Positions 17,845-25,846 of a stretch of DNA of 64,000 nucleotides are shown here, piece after piece. The DNA lies in NCBI RefSeq assembly GCF_009604455.1, contig NZ_WEGL01000008.1, forward strand, positions 434,001 to 498,000. The letters are read 5' to 3'. The notes beneath the pieces were generated by a model that had not been told where the DNA came from, made no database searches, and saw only the letters and a list, made by a program, of their open reading frames with translations. How positions within the stretch are numbered: the stretch's first letter is position 1; each line of letters begins with the position of its first letter. The DNA is from Streptomyces sp. RB17 (GTDB taxonomy: Bacteria > Actinomycetota > Actinomycetes > Streptomycetales > Streptomycetaceae). Position numbers and translations under genes: made by a program.

Positions 17845-18969
17845 ATGACGAAGAGCAGTGCGACGAAGAGCAGTGAGACGAAGGCCCCCCTCCTGGACGT
17901 CCGTGCCCTCAACCGCGCCACGCTGGCACGCCAGTTGCTGCTGCGCCGCTCGGCGCTGTCCCCGGCGGCCGCCGTGGCGCATCTGCTCGGTCTCCAGGCG
18001 CAGAACGTCAGACCGCCGTACTACGCCCTCGCCTCCCGCCTCGACGGCTTCGCACCGCAGCAGCTGTCCACGCTCATGGCCGATCGCGAGGTCGCGCGGA
18101 TCGTCACCCTGCGCTCCACCCTGCACACCCACACCGCCGAGGACTGCCTCACCCTGCGGCCCCTCGTCCAGCCGGCCCGGGACCGCGAGCTGGGGCAGTT
18201 CCGCACCGGCCTGGCCGGCGTCGACCTGGACGTCCTGGCCGGTCTCGCCCGCGAGCTGGTCGAGGCCGAGCCGCGCACGATGGCCCAGCTGCGGCAGGCG
18301 CTGAGCGCCCGGTGGCCGGACGCCGACCCGCGGGCCCTCGCCATCGCCGCCCGCTGCACGCTGCCGCTGGTCCAGGTCACCCCGCGCGGACTGTGGGGCC
18401 GCAGCGGCCAGGTCGCCCTCACCACCGCCGAACACTGGCTGGGCCGCCCGGCCGGACCGGCCCCCGAGCCGGACGCCGTGGTCCTGCGCTATCTCGCCGC
18501 CTTCGGCCCGGCGTCCGTGAAGGACATGCAGACCTGGGCCGGGCTCACCCGCCTGAGAGACGCCTTCGAACGGCTGCGCCCCCGGCTGCTCACCTTCCGG
18601 GACGCGAACGGGACCGAGCTCTTCGACCTCCCCGACGCCCCACGCCCCGACCCGGACACCCCGGCCCCGCCCCGCTTCCTGCCCGAGTTCGACAACCTCC
18701 TGCTCTCCCACGCCGACCGCGGCCGCGTCGTACCCGCCGAGCACCGGGGCCGCCACTGGCAGGGCAACCAGGCCTACCGCACCCTCCTGGTGGACGGTTT
18801 CCTGGCGGGCCTGTGGAAGCTGGAGGCGGACGCCCTGGTCATCGAGTCCTTCACCGAGCTCAGCAGAACCCAGCGGGACGAGGTCACCGCGGAGGGGGAG
18901 CGGATGCTGCGCGTCCTGCACCCGGAGACGTCGTACGACATCCGCTTCGGGACGGTCGTACGGCCCTGA
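17845..18969 (+). CDS. Winged helix DNA-binding domain protein (HTH_42/AlkZ-like)
   Basis: 374 residues. LDVRALNRATLARQLLL, HLLGLQAQNVRPPYYALASR and VTLRSTLHTHTAEDCL at the N-terminus, with WAGLTRLRDAFERL and RFLPEFDNLLLSHADR in the second half, are characteristic of the winged-helix HTH_42 family. Some members (AlkZ and relatives) are DNA glycosylases that open crosslinks; the QxQ pair of AlkZ appears here as LQAQN. Whether this protein is a repair enzyme or only a family member of unknown role cannot be decided from sequence alone. It stands alone, diverges from corA, and runs towards a strong hairpin at 19158-19200. Confidence 0.8.
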   Translation: MTKSSATKSSETKAPLLDVRALNRATLARQLLLRRSALSPAAAVAHLLGLQAQNVRPPYYALASRLDGFAPQQLSTLMADREVARIVTLRSTLHTHTAEDCLTLRPLVQPARDRELGQFRTGLAGVDLDVLAGLARELVEAEPRTMAQLRQALSARWPDADPRALAIAARCTLPLVQVTPRGLWGRSGQVALTTAEHWLGRPAGPAPEPDAVVLRYLAAFGPASVKDMQTWAGLTRLRDAFERLRPRLLTFRDANGTELFDLPDAPRPDPDTPAPPRFLPEFDNLLLSHADRGRVVPAEHRGRHWQGNQAYRTLLVDGFLAGLWKLEADALVIESFTELSRTQRDEVTAEGERMLRVLHPETSYDIRFGTVVRP

Positions 18970-19005
18970 GCCTCACCCTCCACAGTCGCCCTCCACCCTC
19001 GGCCC

Positions 19006-19085
19006 ATGGCACTCCGCCGGCCCAGCCATTTCGTCGCCGTCGCCGAGGAGTTGCAGCGCCCGACGTCGAGCTCAAGCGGCAGCGG
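19006..19085 (+). pseudogene. Possible LysR-family regulator remnant
   Basis: The frame from 19006 reads ..SHFVAVAEELQR, like the conserved first helix of LysR regulators. A frame change follows directly, into PDVELKRQRTAG, which resembles the start of a LysR effector domain. The helix-turn-helix between them would be deleted. The match is short, so this is tentative; the rest of 18970-19125 shows no other gene. Confidence 0.25.
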
Positions 19086-19125
19086 ACTGCTGGGGCGCGG
19101 CCGGGAAGCTCACGGCCGGCAAGTG

Positions 19126-19146
19126 GCCCCCGTGTTCCACGGGGGC
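19126..19146. terminator. Short hairpin
   Basis: GCCCCCGTG-TTC-CACGGGGGC gives a 9-bp stem with a 3-base loop. It lies just upstream of the stronger hairpin at 19158-19200 and could add to termination from either side. Confidence 0.45.
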
Positions 19147-19157
19147 GAACGTGGAGA

Positions 19158-19200
19158 GGGGGGCGTTGCGGGCCGCTCGTGGTGGCTCGCAACGCCCCCC
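19158..19200. terminator. Strong bidirectional hairpin terminator
   Basis: A 13-bp perfect stem (GGGGGGCGTTGCG with its complement), extended by four more pairs into the loop (one G-U), sits between the winged-helix gene and the trypsin gene, which converge. No U-tract follows, which is usual in Streptomyces. Confidence 0.7.
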
Positions 19201-19261
19201 TGGCATCTACCTGAGGGGTGCTCAGGTGTCCCTCTTCCGGGTTACGCGTCGACCTGCGCGG

Positions 19262-20053
19262 TCACGAGTTGACCTGCGCGGTCACGAGGTCCGAGAAGGT
19301 GGTCAGCCGGGTGTAGACACCCGGGTAACCGGCCTCCGCGCACCCCTCGCCCCAGGAAGTGATCCCTGCCAGGACGCCCCCGATGAGCAGGGGACCGCCG
19401 CTGTCGCCCTGGCAGGTGTCTACGCCGCCGGAGGAGTATCCGGCGCACACCATGTCGGACTGGACGAAGTCCGAACCGTAGGAGCTCTTGCAGCTGGAGT
19501 CGGACACGACCGGGACGGTCGCGGTCCGCAGCTGGTTGGAGGAGCTGCCGTTCTCCGAGGTGGTCCCCCAGCCGAGGATCCGGGCCGTGGCGCCGGCCGC
19601 GTACACACTCGTCTGGGAGGAGGAGACGTACGACACCGGCTTGTACGGCATCGACGTCGCCAGGGTCAGCACGGCCACGTCGTCGCCGTTGGTGGCGTCC
19701 GTGTAGCCCGGGTTGACCCAGATCTTGCTGACCTTGCCCACCGTGCCGTCGGTGCCGTTGAGAAAGGTGCGGCCGCCGACCACACGGACGTTGTCCGCCG
19801 ACTCGCCCGCCATGCAGTGCGCGGCCGTCACGACCTTGTCGGCGGCCACCAGGGTGCCACCGCAGAACTGGCTGCCGGACGCGTCGGTGATCTGCATGAC
19901 GAACGGGTAGGCGGCCGTCGTGGTGGTCGTACCGCCGACGATGGGCTGCGGGGCGGCGCTCGCCGTGGGGGAGGCGAGCAGCGCGGTCGCCGCGGCTGCG
20001 GCACAGGCCACCACGGTCGCGGCGGTCTGTCTTGCACGTCTGGGCCCGAACAT
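19262..20053 (-). CDS. Secreted trypsin-like serine protease (S1 family)
   Basis: 263 residues from the ATG at 20053 (GAGGAG upstream); a longer frame to 20188 adds residues without export features. A signal peptide (RRARQTAATVVACAAAAATA, then ASPTASA) is followed by the mature start IVGG after a short propeptide. The catalytic triad is complete: VTAAHC, NGDDVAVL and GDSGGP. The Asp six residues before the catalytic Ser (DTCQGDSGGP) predicts trypsin specificity for Lys/Arg. It resembles Streptomyces griseus trypsin-type enzymes. The LAL regulator gene lies directly upstream on the same strand, and the intergenic DNA carries repeated GAGGGTT motifs, so it is probably that regulator's target. 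Confidence 0.93.
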   Translation of the reverse strand: MFGPRRARQTAATVVACAAAAATALLASPTASAAPQPIVGGTTTTTAAYPFVMQITDASGSQFCGGTLVAADKVVTAAHCMAGESADNVRVVGGRTFLNGTDGTVGKVSKIWVNPGYTDATNGDDVAVLTLATSMPYKPVSYVSSSQTSVYAAGATARILGWGTTSENGSSSNQLRTATVPVVSDSSCKSSYGSDFVQSDMVCAGYSSGGVDTCQGDSGGPLLIGGVLAGITSWGEGCAEAGYPGVYTRLTTFSDLVTAQVNS

Positions 20054-20172
20054 GAGTCTCCTCAGTGGGGGGTTGCACCGGTGGGGGATCGCACGGGTGG
20101 ATGGAGCACGGGGGTCGCGGGACCGACCCCCGTATGCCCGGGCGAGCGGCACGCCCATTACGCTAGGACCGG

Positions 20173-20230
20173 AACCCTCGGCTCCCAATGAGGGAACCCC
20201 CTAGGGGGTCGGGTGAGGGAAAACCCTCGG
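20173..20230. promoter_or_regulatory. Repeated AACCCTC/GAGGG elements before the trypsin gene
   Basis: AACCCTCGG occurs at 20173-20181 and again at 20222-20230. GAGGGAA lies at 20190-20196 and GAGGGA at 20215-20220, and a 14-bp palindrome (ACCCCCTAGGGGGT) lies at 20196-20209. On the minus strand TAGCGT at 20161-20166 could be a -10 element about 100 bp before the ATG, with no good -35. That arrangement is what one expects of an activator-dependent promoter, probably for the adjacent LAL regulator. Confidence 0.5.
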
Positions 20231-20256
20231 TCCGGTTCAGTTAACTCGCGCCACGC

Positions 20257-23076
20257 TCAGCGTGCGCGCTTACCCGCGGCCAATCGGACGATGTCCACCC
20301 GCGACCGGATCCCCAGCTTGCGGTAGACCCGGGTCAGGGTCGCCTCCACCGTCTTGACGCTGATGAACAGCCGGGCGGCGATCTCCCGGTTGGTGGCGCC
20401 CTCCATGACCAGCGCGGCGACCTGACGCTCCATCGCGGCCAGCACGTCCAGCGCGTCCAGGGCGCCCGGCACGGTGCGCGCGGGTTCCGGTTCGGGGGTG
20501 GTGAGGGATTCGTCCACCTGGCGCAGCCAGGGCAGCGCCCTGCAGCGGCGGAACATCCGGGTGGCCTCGTCGTACGCCGGAGAACCGGGGCGCCTGCCGC
20601 GCAGCCGGGCGAGCGCGAACGCGGCCCGGGCCTCCTCCAGTCCGTAGCCGAGCTTGCCGAGCCGGTCCTGAGCGGACGTCAGCTGGGCTACCGCGGCCTC
20701 CAGCTCGCCGTGGGCGGCCCGCACCAGGGCCTGGGAGCGGTCCAGGACGGCGAGGACGCTCTCCCGGCCGAGCCGCAGGGCGTGCTCGCGGCTCGCGTCG
20801 ATGACGTCCTGCGCCTCGGCCGGTTCACCGATCCGGACCAGCGCCTCGGCGAGGTCGCCCTGCCAGCGGCCGCGCGCCGGGTCGGTGATGCCGAGCCCCA
20901 GTTCCAGGGTCCGCACCCGGCGCAGCGAACGGACCGTGCCCGCCGGGTCCCCGGCCACCAGCTGGGCGTACCCGAGCGCGCCCAGCGCCCGGGAGAGGTA
21001 CATCTGGTCGCCGTCCTCCTCGGCGTGTTCGACCGCCTCCCGGGCGAGGCCGAGGGCCCGGTCCACGTCCCCGCCGGAGGCCTCGGCGAGCGAGGTGAGC
21101 ATCGCCGAGGCGGTCTCGCCGATCCCGGAGTCGCGGGCCAGGCGCAGGCTCTCGCGGGCCAGCTCCAGGGCGCGGCCGCAGTGCCCGGCACGCAGCTCGG
21201 TCTCGGCGAGGCCGCGCAGGAAGTGGACCTCGCTCTCCACCGAGCCGCGCCGGCGCACCTCGCGCAGCAGCGCGGTGACCGTCGCCCGGGCCTCGGTCAG
21301 CTGGTCGCTCATCACCAGCCAGCGGAACCGGGCGCTGCCCGCCCCGTTGTGGTGCCAGGCCACCCGGGGGTCCTGAGGCTCCTTCAGGGCGCGTTGGATG
21401 GTCCGGGGCGCCTCCGGGTGGCCCATCAGGGTCTCGGTCTGGGCCTGGAAGGCGAGGGAGAGCAGTTCGGTGCGCCGGTCCTTGCCGCGCGCGGCCAGCT
21501 CGGCGGCGTGCGCGGCCGCCTCGCGGGCCTCGGTGAAGTCGCCCTCCACGATCAGGGCGCGCCAGGCCAGCTGGTAGTGCACCAGGGCCAGCAGCCGCGG
21601 GTCGTCGCCGGCGTCGGCGAGGGCCTGCGGGAAGAAGGCGTCGACCTCGGCCATGGTGTGGCCGGCGGTGTCGATGACGATGATCCAGGCCCGCACCCGT
21701 TCGGCGGGCACGCTCGCCCGGTTCAGCACCTCGCGGGCGATGTCCCGGGCCAGGTCGATCTCGCCCGCGGTGATCGCGTCCTCGGCGGCCTGCAGCCGGC
21801 GCTCCTCCGGGCCGGGTGTCCCGTCGGCGGGGGTGTGCCGGGCGGCGAGCAGACCCAGGTGGGCGGCGACCGAGGGGGCGCCGCGGTCCCGGGCGAGGGC
21901 GGCGGCCTCGGCGAGCCGGGCGGCGACGTCCGGGTCGGTGCCGGTGGTGGCGAGGGCCAGGTGCCGGGCCCGTTCGATCGGGTCGGAGGCGGCCGTGGAC
22001 AGGGCCGCGTGCGCGGCGCGCCGCTCGTGCGCGGGTGCCTCCGCGTACAGCGCGGCGGATATCAGCGGGTGCGCGAACCGTACGGCGGGGGCGTCGGGCT
22101 CGGTGGCCAGCAGCCCGAGTTCGGCGGCCTGGGCGCACTCGGCCTCGGCGTTCTCCCGGCCGGCCGCGTGCAGCAGCGCCGGGCTGGGGCGGGCGCCGGC
22201 GCTGGCCACCAGCAGGGTGCGGCGGGCCTCGACCGACAGCATGTCCAGGCGGCTGAGCACCAGGGCGCGCAGGCTGGTCGGCACCGGCAGCGGCTCGCCC
22301 GGCCGGGGCGGGGTGGGGCTGTCGGCGAGGGCGCGGCCGAGTTCCAGGGCGAACAGCGGATTGCCGGCGGACGTGCGGTGTATCTCGCGGACGGTGGAGC
22401 GGGGGAGGCCGGCGTGGCCGCGGTGGTCGAGCAGCTGGGCGACCTGGGTGCGGGAGAGCGGTCCGAGCCGGACGGCGAGGGTGCCCGGCGGACAGGCGCG
22501 CAGATGCCGGTCGTACTCCTGGCTCTCCTGGCCCTCGGTGCGTACCGCGCACAGCAGTTGCACCGGGGTGCCCTCCAGGCGGCGGGCGGCGAAGCCGAGC
22601 AGTTCGGCGCTGGCCGGGTCCAGCCACTGCAGGTCGTCGGCGACGACGAGGACGCCGCCGTGCGCGGCCAGGGCGCGCAGCGCGGAGAGCACCGCGAGGC
22701 GCAGGGCGAGTCCGTCGCGCTGGAGGCTGGACTCGCCGCGGCCGGTGAGCGCCGATTCCAGGGCGGTGCGCTGGGCGAGGGGCAGCCGCGGGGCGACGTC
22801 GTCGAGGACCAGGCCGAAGAGGTCGGCGAGGGCCAGGAAGGGCAGATGCGATTCGGACTCGGTGGCGGAGCAGCGCAGGACGGTGCGGGCGGTGGCGCCG
22901 TATTCCTCGGCCAATGCCCGCAGGACGGTGGATTTCCCTATTCCGGCGGGACCGTGGAGCAGCACACTGCCGCCCGAGGCGAGTTGGTCACGGGCGCCGG
23001 CGCACAGGTCCTCGCGGCCGATGACCAGGTCGGGGCGGCACCTGGCAGGCTCCTGGAAGTCCCGTCGCACGGTCAC
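20257..23076 (-). CDS. LAL-type LuxR family transcriptional regulator
   Basis: 939 residues from the GTG at 23076 (GAGGGGAG upstream); the TTG at 23106 has no site. The N-terminal STAND ATPase begins at about residue 20 with DLVIGRE and carries Walker A GPAGIGKST and Walker B VLVVADDLQWLD. A long TPR-like helical middle follows (500-850), and a C-terminal LuxR helix-turn-helix (EGATNREIAARLFISVKTVE) ends the protein. This is the complete build of large ATP-binding LuxR regulators such as MalT. These activate promoters when bound to ATP and an inducer. The trypsin gene immediately downstream is the likely target, as protease genes paired with such activators would make sense, but that link is inferred. 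Confidence 0.9.
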   Translation of the reverse strand: MTVRRDFQEPARCRPDLVIGREDLCAGARDQLASGGSVLLHGPAGIGKSTVLRALAEEYGATARTVLRCSATESESHLPFLALADLFGLVLDDVAPRLPLAQRTALESALTGRGESSLQRDGLALRLAVLSALRALAAHGGVLVVADDLQWLDPASAELLGFAARRLEGTPVQLLCAVRTEGQESQEYDRHLRACPPGTLAVRLGPLSRTQVAQLLDHRGHAGLPRSTVREIHRTSAGNPLFALELGRALADSPTPPRPGEPLPVPTSLRALVLSRLDMLSVEARRTLLVASAGARPSPALLHAAGRENAEAECAQAAELGLLATEPDAPAVRFAHPLISAALYAEAPAHERRAAHAALSTAASDPIERARHLALATTGTDPDVAARLAEAAALARDRGAPSVAAHLGLLAARHTPADGTPGPEERRLQAAEDAITAGEIDLARDIAREVLNRASVPAERVRAWIIVIDTAGHTMAEVDAFFPQALADAGDDPRLLALVHYQLAWRALIVEGDFTEAREAAAHAAELAARGKDRRTELLSLAFQAQTETLMGHPEAPRTIQRALKEPQDPRVAWHHNGAGSARFRWLVMSDQLTEARATVTALLREVRRRGSVESEVHFLRGLAETELRAGHCGRALELARESLRLARDSGIGETASAMLTSLAEASGGDVDRALGLAREAVEHAEEDGDQMYLSRALGALGYAQLVAGDPAGTVRSLRRVRTLELGLGITDPARGRWQGDLAEALVRIGEPAEAQDVIDASREHALRLGRESVLAVLDRSQALVRAAHGELEAAVAQLTSAQDRLGKLGYGLEEARAAFALARLRGRRPGSPAYDEATRMFRRCRALPWLRQVDESLTTPEPEPARTVPGALDALDVLAAMERQVAALVMEGATNREIAARLFISVKTVEATLTRVYRKLGIRSRVDIVRLAAGKRAR

Positions 23077-23227
23077 CGCTCCCCTCGTGTGGCGTGTCCG
23101 GGCCAAATTCTAGGCAACGATCCCTGAAATTCGGACGGAAGCTGTGGTGAGGGAAATAACAAACGGTCAAGCATGAGGAAATTCAAGGCATCCTCGCTTG
23201 AATGGAAAGGTTTCGCCGCTGCCGCCG

Positions 23228-24058
23228 TCACGGCAGCAGCCCCGCCCTGCGGGCCGCGGTCACCGCCTCCCCTCGGGTGTGCGCGCCCAGCTTCCGCATC
23301 GCCGAGCGCAGATAGCCCTTCACCGTCTCCGCACGCAGTCCCAGCCGCTCGGCCACGGCCGCGTTGGTCGCCCCCGCCGCCACCCAGGACAGCACGTCCA
23401 GCTCGCGCGGCGCCAGGGTCACGCCCGCCTTCCGTGGCGGGGCCGTCAGCAGTCCGCAGGCCGCGAGCAGTTCGGCGCGCAGCTCAGGGTCGCTGATCCG
23501 GGGGGCCAGGGCACGCAGCGCCGCATGTGCCTCGCGCACCTGTTCCCAGGCGGCACCCTGGTCGCCGCCCGGGGGCTCCGGCCGGCCCGCCGCCAGCAGC
23601 CCCCGCACCTCGTCCCGCACCACCAGCGCCTGCTCCACGTCCCGGGCGACGGCCATGGCCGCGCCCAGCGTGCGGTCGCCGAGGGGCTGGGCCGAGCGCA
23701 GCGCGCCGTAGAGCACGCCGCGCACCCGGCGCCGTACCACCACCGGCACCGCGACGACCGAGCGGATGCCCTCCGCGGCCACCGGGACGTCGTACTCGTG
23801 GCTGATCTGCCGCGAGCTGGAGTAGTCCGTCACCGCGCACGGCCGGGCCAGCGCCACCGCCTTGCCGCCGAGCCCGTTGCCGGAGGTCACCGCGAGCGAG
23901 CGCAGGGCGGCCGTGGTCGTGCCGCTCAGCTCGCTGATCCGGATCTGCGGCCGGCCGGACTCGACCAGGCCGCCGAAGGCGACGGGAAGCCCCGTGGCAC
24001 GCCGCAGGCGGACCAGTGCGCCACCGATCTCCACCGTCCCCGCCGCGTCTGCCGTCAC
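23228..24058 (-). CDS. GAF domain LuxR-type regulator
   Basis: 276 residues from the GTG at 24058 (AGAAGGGG upstream). An open frame continues far upstream, but it overlaps the acyl-CoA synthetase genes and is only antisense shadow. A GAF domain occupies about 20-150 (ITSGNGLGG-type and VAAEGIRSVVAVPV stretches). A helical linker follows, then the LuxR helix-turn-helix near the C-terminus (AAGATNAAVAERLGLRAETV). The GAF ligand is unknown. It diverges from the synthetase operon across 114 bp, so regulation of those two genes is the simplest expectation. Known relatives next to acyl-CoA synthetases respond to aromatic or fatty acids, but nothing in the sequence fixes the ligand. Confidence 0.87.
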   Translation of the reverse strand: MTADAAGTVEIGGALVRLRRATGLPVAFGGLVESGRPQIRISELSGTTTAALRSLAVTSGNGLGGKAVALARPCAVTDYSSSRQISHEYDVPVAAEGIRSVVAVPVVVRRRVRGVLYGALRSAQPLGDRTLGAAMAVARDVEQALVVRDEVRGLLAAGRPEPPGGDQGAAWEQVREAHAALRALAPRISDPELRAELLAACGLLTAPPRKAGVTLAPRELDVLSWVAAGATNAAVAERLGLRAETVKGYLRSAMRKLGAHTRGEAVTAARRAGLLP

Positions 24059-24172
24059 GTGTCCGCCCCTTCTGCCGCCCCACCCCCGTTCGGGGGTAGT
24101 GAGACCCGCATCACGGATTAGACGATGCCAGAGAGCCGCCCGGCAATGGTCCGGAACAGCGAGGAGTGTGTG

Positions 24173-25846
24173 ATGACGACGGTGACCGAGGTGTTCCGTG
24201 AGGCCCGGGACTTTCTGCTGGCGCACCGGGAGGACCGTGCCGCCGCCTACGACGGCTTCGCCTGGCCGCGGCCCGCGCACTTCAACTGGGCGCTGGACTG
24301 GTTCGACGTGATCGCCGCCGGCAACGACCGGACCGCGCTGCACATCGTCGAGGAGGACGGCGGCGAGACCCGGCTGTCCTTCGCCGAGATGTCCGAGCGC
24401 TCGAACCGGGTCGCCAACCGCCTGCGCGCGCGGGGCGTCGCCGCCGAGGACCGGATCCTGGTCATGCTCGGCAACCAGGCCGAGCTGTGGGAGACCGCCC
24501 TGGCGGCGATGAAGCTGCGCGCGGTGGTCATCCCGGCCACCCCGCTGCTCGGGCCCGCCGATCTGCGCGACCGGGTGGACCGGGGGCGGGTGAAGCACGT
24601 GATCGCACGGGCCGAGGACACCGCGAAGTTCGCCGAGGTGCCCGGGGACTACACGCGCATCTCGGTCGGTGGCCCGCCGCAGGAGGGCTGGCAGCCTTAC
24701 GAGGACGCGTACACCGCCCCCGCGGAGTTCGCGCCCGACGGTCCCACCCTGGCCGACGACCCGCTGATGCTCTACTTCACCTCCGGTACGACCGCCCGCC
24801 CGAAGCTGGTCGAGCACAGCCACACCTCGTACCCGATCGGGCATCTGGCCACCATGTACTGGATCGGCCTGAAACCCGGTGACGTGCACCTGAACATCTC
24901 CTCGCCGGGCTGGGCCAAGCACGCCTGGTCCAATCTGTTCGCGCCGTGGAACGCCGAGGCGACCGTCTTCCTCTTCAACTACACCCGGTTCGACCCGGCC
25001 CGGCTGATGGCCGAGATGGACCGGGCCCACGTCACCACCTTCTGCGCCCCGCCGACCGTGTGGCGCATGCTCATCCAGGCCGACCTGGGCCTGCTCGCCA
25101 CCCCGCCCCGCGAGGTGGTGGCCGCGGGCGAGCCGCTCAACCCCGAGGTCATCGAACAGGTCCGGCAGGCCTGGGGCGTGACCGTCCGGGACGGCTTCGG
25201 GCAGACCGAGACGGCCGTGCAGGTCTCCAACAGTCCCGGCCAGCTGCTGAAGACCGGCTCCATGGGCCGCCCGAGCCCCGGCTACAAGGTGGAGCTGCTC
25301 GACCCGGTCTCCGGCGCGCCCGGCGTCACCGAGGGCGAGATCGCCCTCGATCTGTCCGAGCGGCCGGTCGGTCTGATGACCGGCTACCACGGCGACCCGG
25401 ACCGTACGGCCGAGGCCATGGCGGGCGGCTACTACCGCACCGGGGACATCGCCTCCCGCGACGAGGACGGCTATCTGACGTACATCGGCCGTGCGGACGA
25501 CGTGTTCAAGGCCTCCGACTACAAGATCAGCCCGTTCGAGCTGGAGAGCGCGCTGCTGGAGCACGAGGCGGTCGCCGAGGCCGCCGTGGTGCCCGCACCG
25601 GACGAGCTGCGGCTCGCGGTGCCGAAGGCGTACGTCGTCCTCGCCGAGGGTTTCGAGCCGGGACCGGACACCGCGAAGGTCGTCTTCGAGCACTCCCGCC
25701 AGGTGCTCGCCCCGTACAAGCGCATCCGCCGGCTGGAGTTCGGCGCGCTGCCCAAGACCGTCTCCGGCAAGATCCGCCGGATCGAGCTGCGCGAGGCCAC
25801 GGCCCAGGGCTCCGCGAACGAGTACCGCGAGGAGGACTTCCGGTGA
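24173..25846 (+). CDS. AMP-binding acyl-CoA synthetase (medium-chain/benzoate type)
   Basis: 557 residues from the ATG at 24173, which follows GAGGAG by 6 bases. Adenylate-forming motifs are all present: the P-loop YFTSGTTARPK, DGFGQTETAV, YRTGDIASRDEDGYL and the C-terminal KTVSGKIRRIEL with its catalytic Lys. The pattern WALDWFD near the N-terminus and SSPGWAKHAWSNLFAPW are typical of ACSM-like medium-chain or benzoate synthetases rather than FadD. It converts a carboxylic acid to its CoA thioester using ATP. The stop overlaps the next start by 4 bp (GTGA), so the two synthetases are co-translated. Confidence 0.9.
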   Translation: MTTVTEVFREARDFLLAHREDRAAAYDGFAWPRPAHFNWALDWFDVIAAGNDRTALHIVEEDGGETRLSFAEMSERSNRVANRLRARGVAAEDRILVMLGNQAELWETALAAMKLRAVVIPATPLLGPADLRDRVDRGRVKHVIARAEDTAKFAEVPGDYTRISVGGPPQEGWQPYEDAYTAPAEFAPDGPTLADDPLMLYFTSGTTARPKLVEHSHTSYPIGHLATMYWIGLKPGDVHLNISSPGWAKHAWSNLFAPWNAEATVFLFNYTRFDPARLMAEMDRAHVTTFCAPPTVWRMLIQADLGLLATPPREVVAAGEPLNPEVIEQVRQAWGVTVRDGFGQTETAVQVSNSPGQLLKTGSMGRPSPGYKVELLDPVSGAPGVTEGEIALDLSERPVGLMTGYHGDPDRTAEAMAGGYYRTGDIASRDEDGYLTYIGRADDVFKASDYKISPFELESALLEHEAVAEAAVVPAPDELRLAVPKAYVVLAEGFEPGPDTAKVVFEHSRQVLAPYKRIRRLEFGALPKTVSGKIRRIELREATAQGSANEYREEDFR

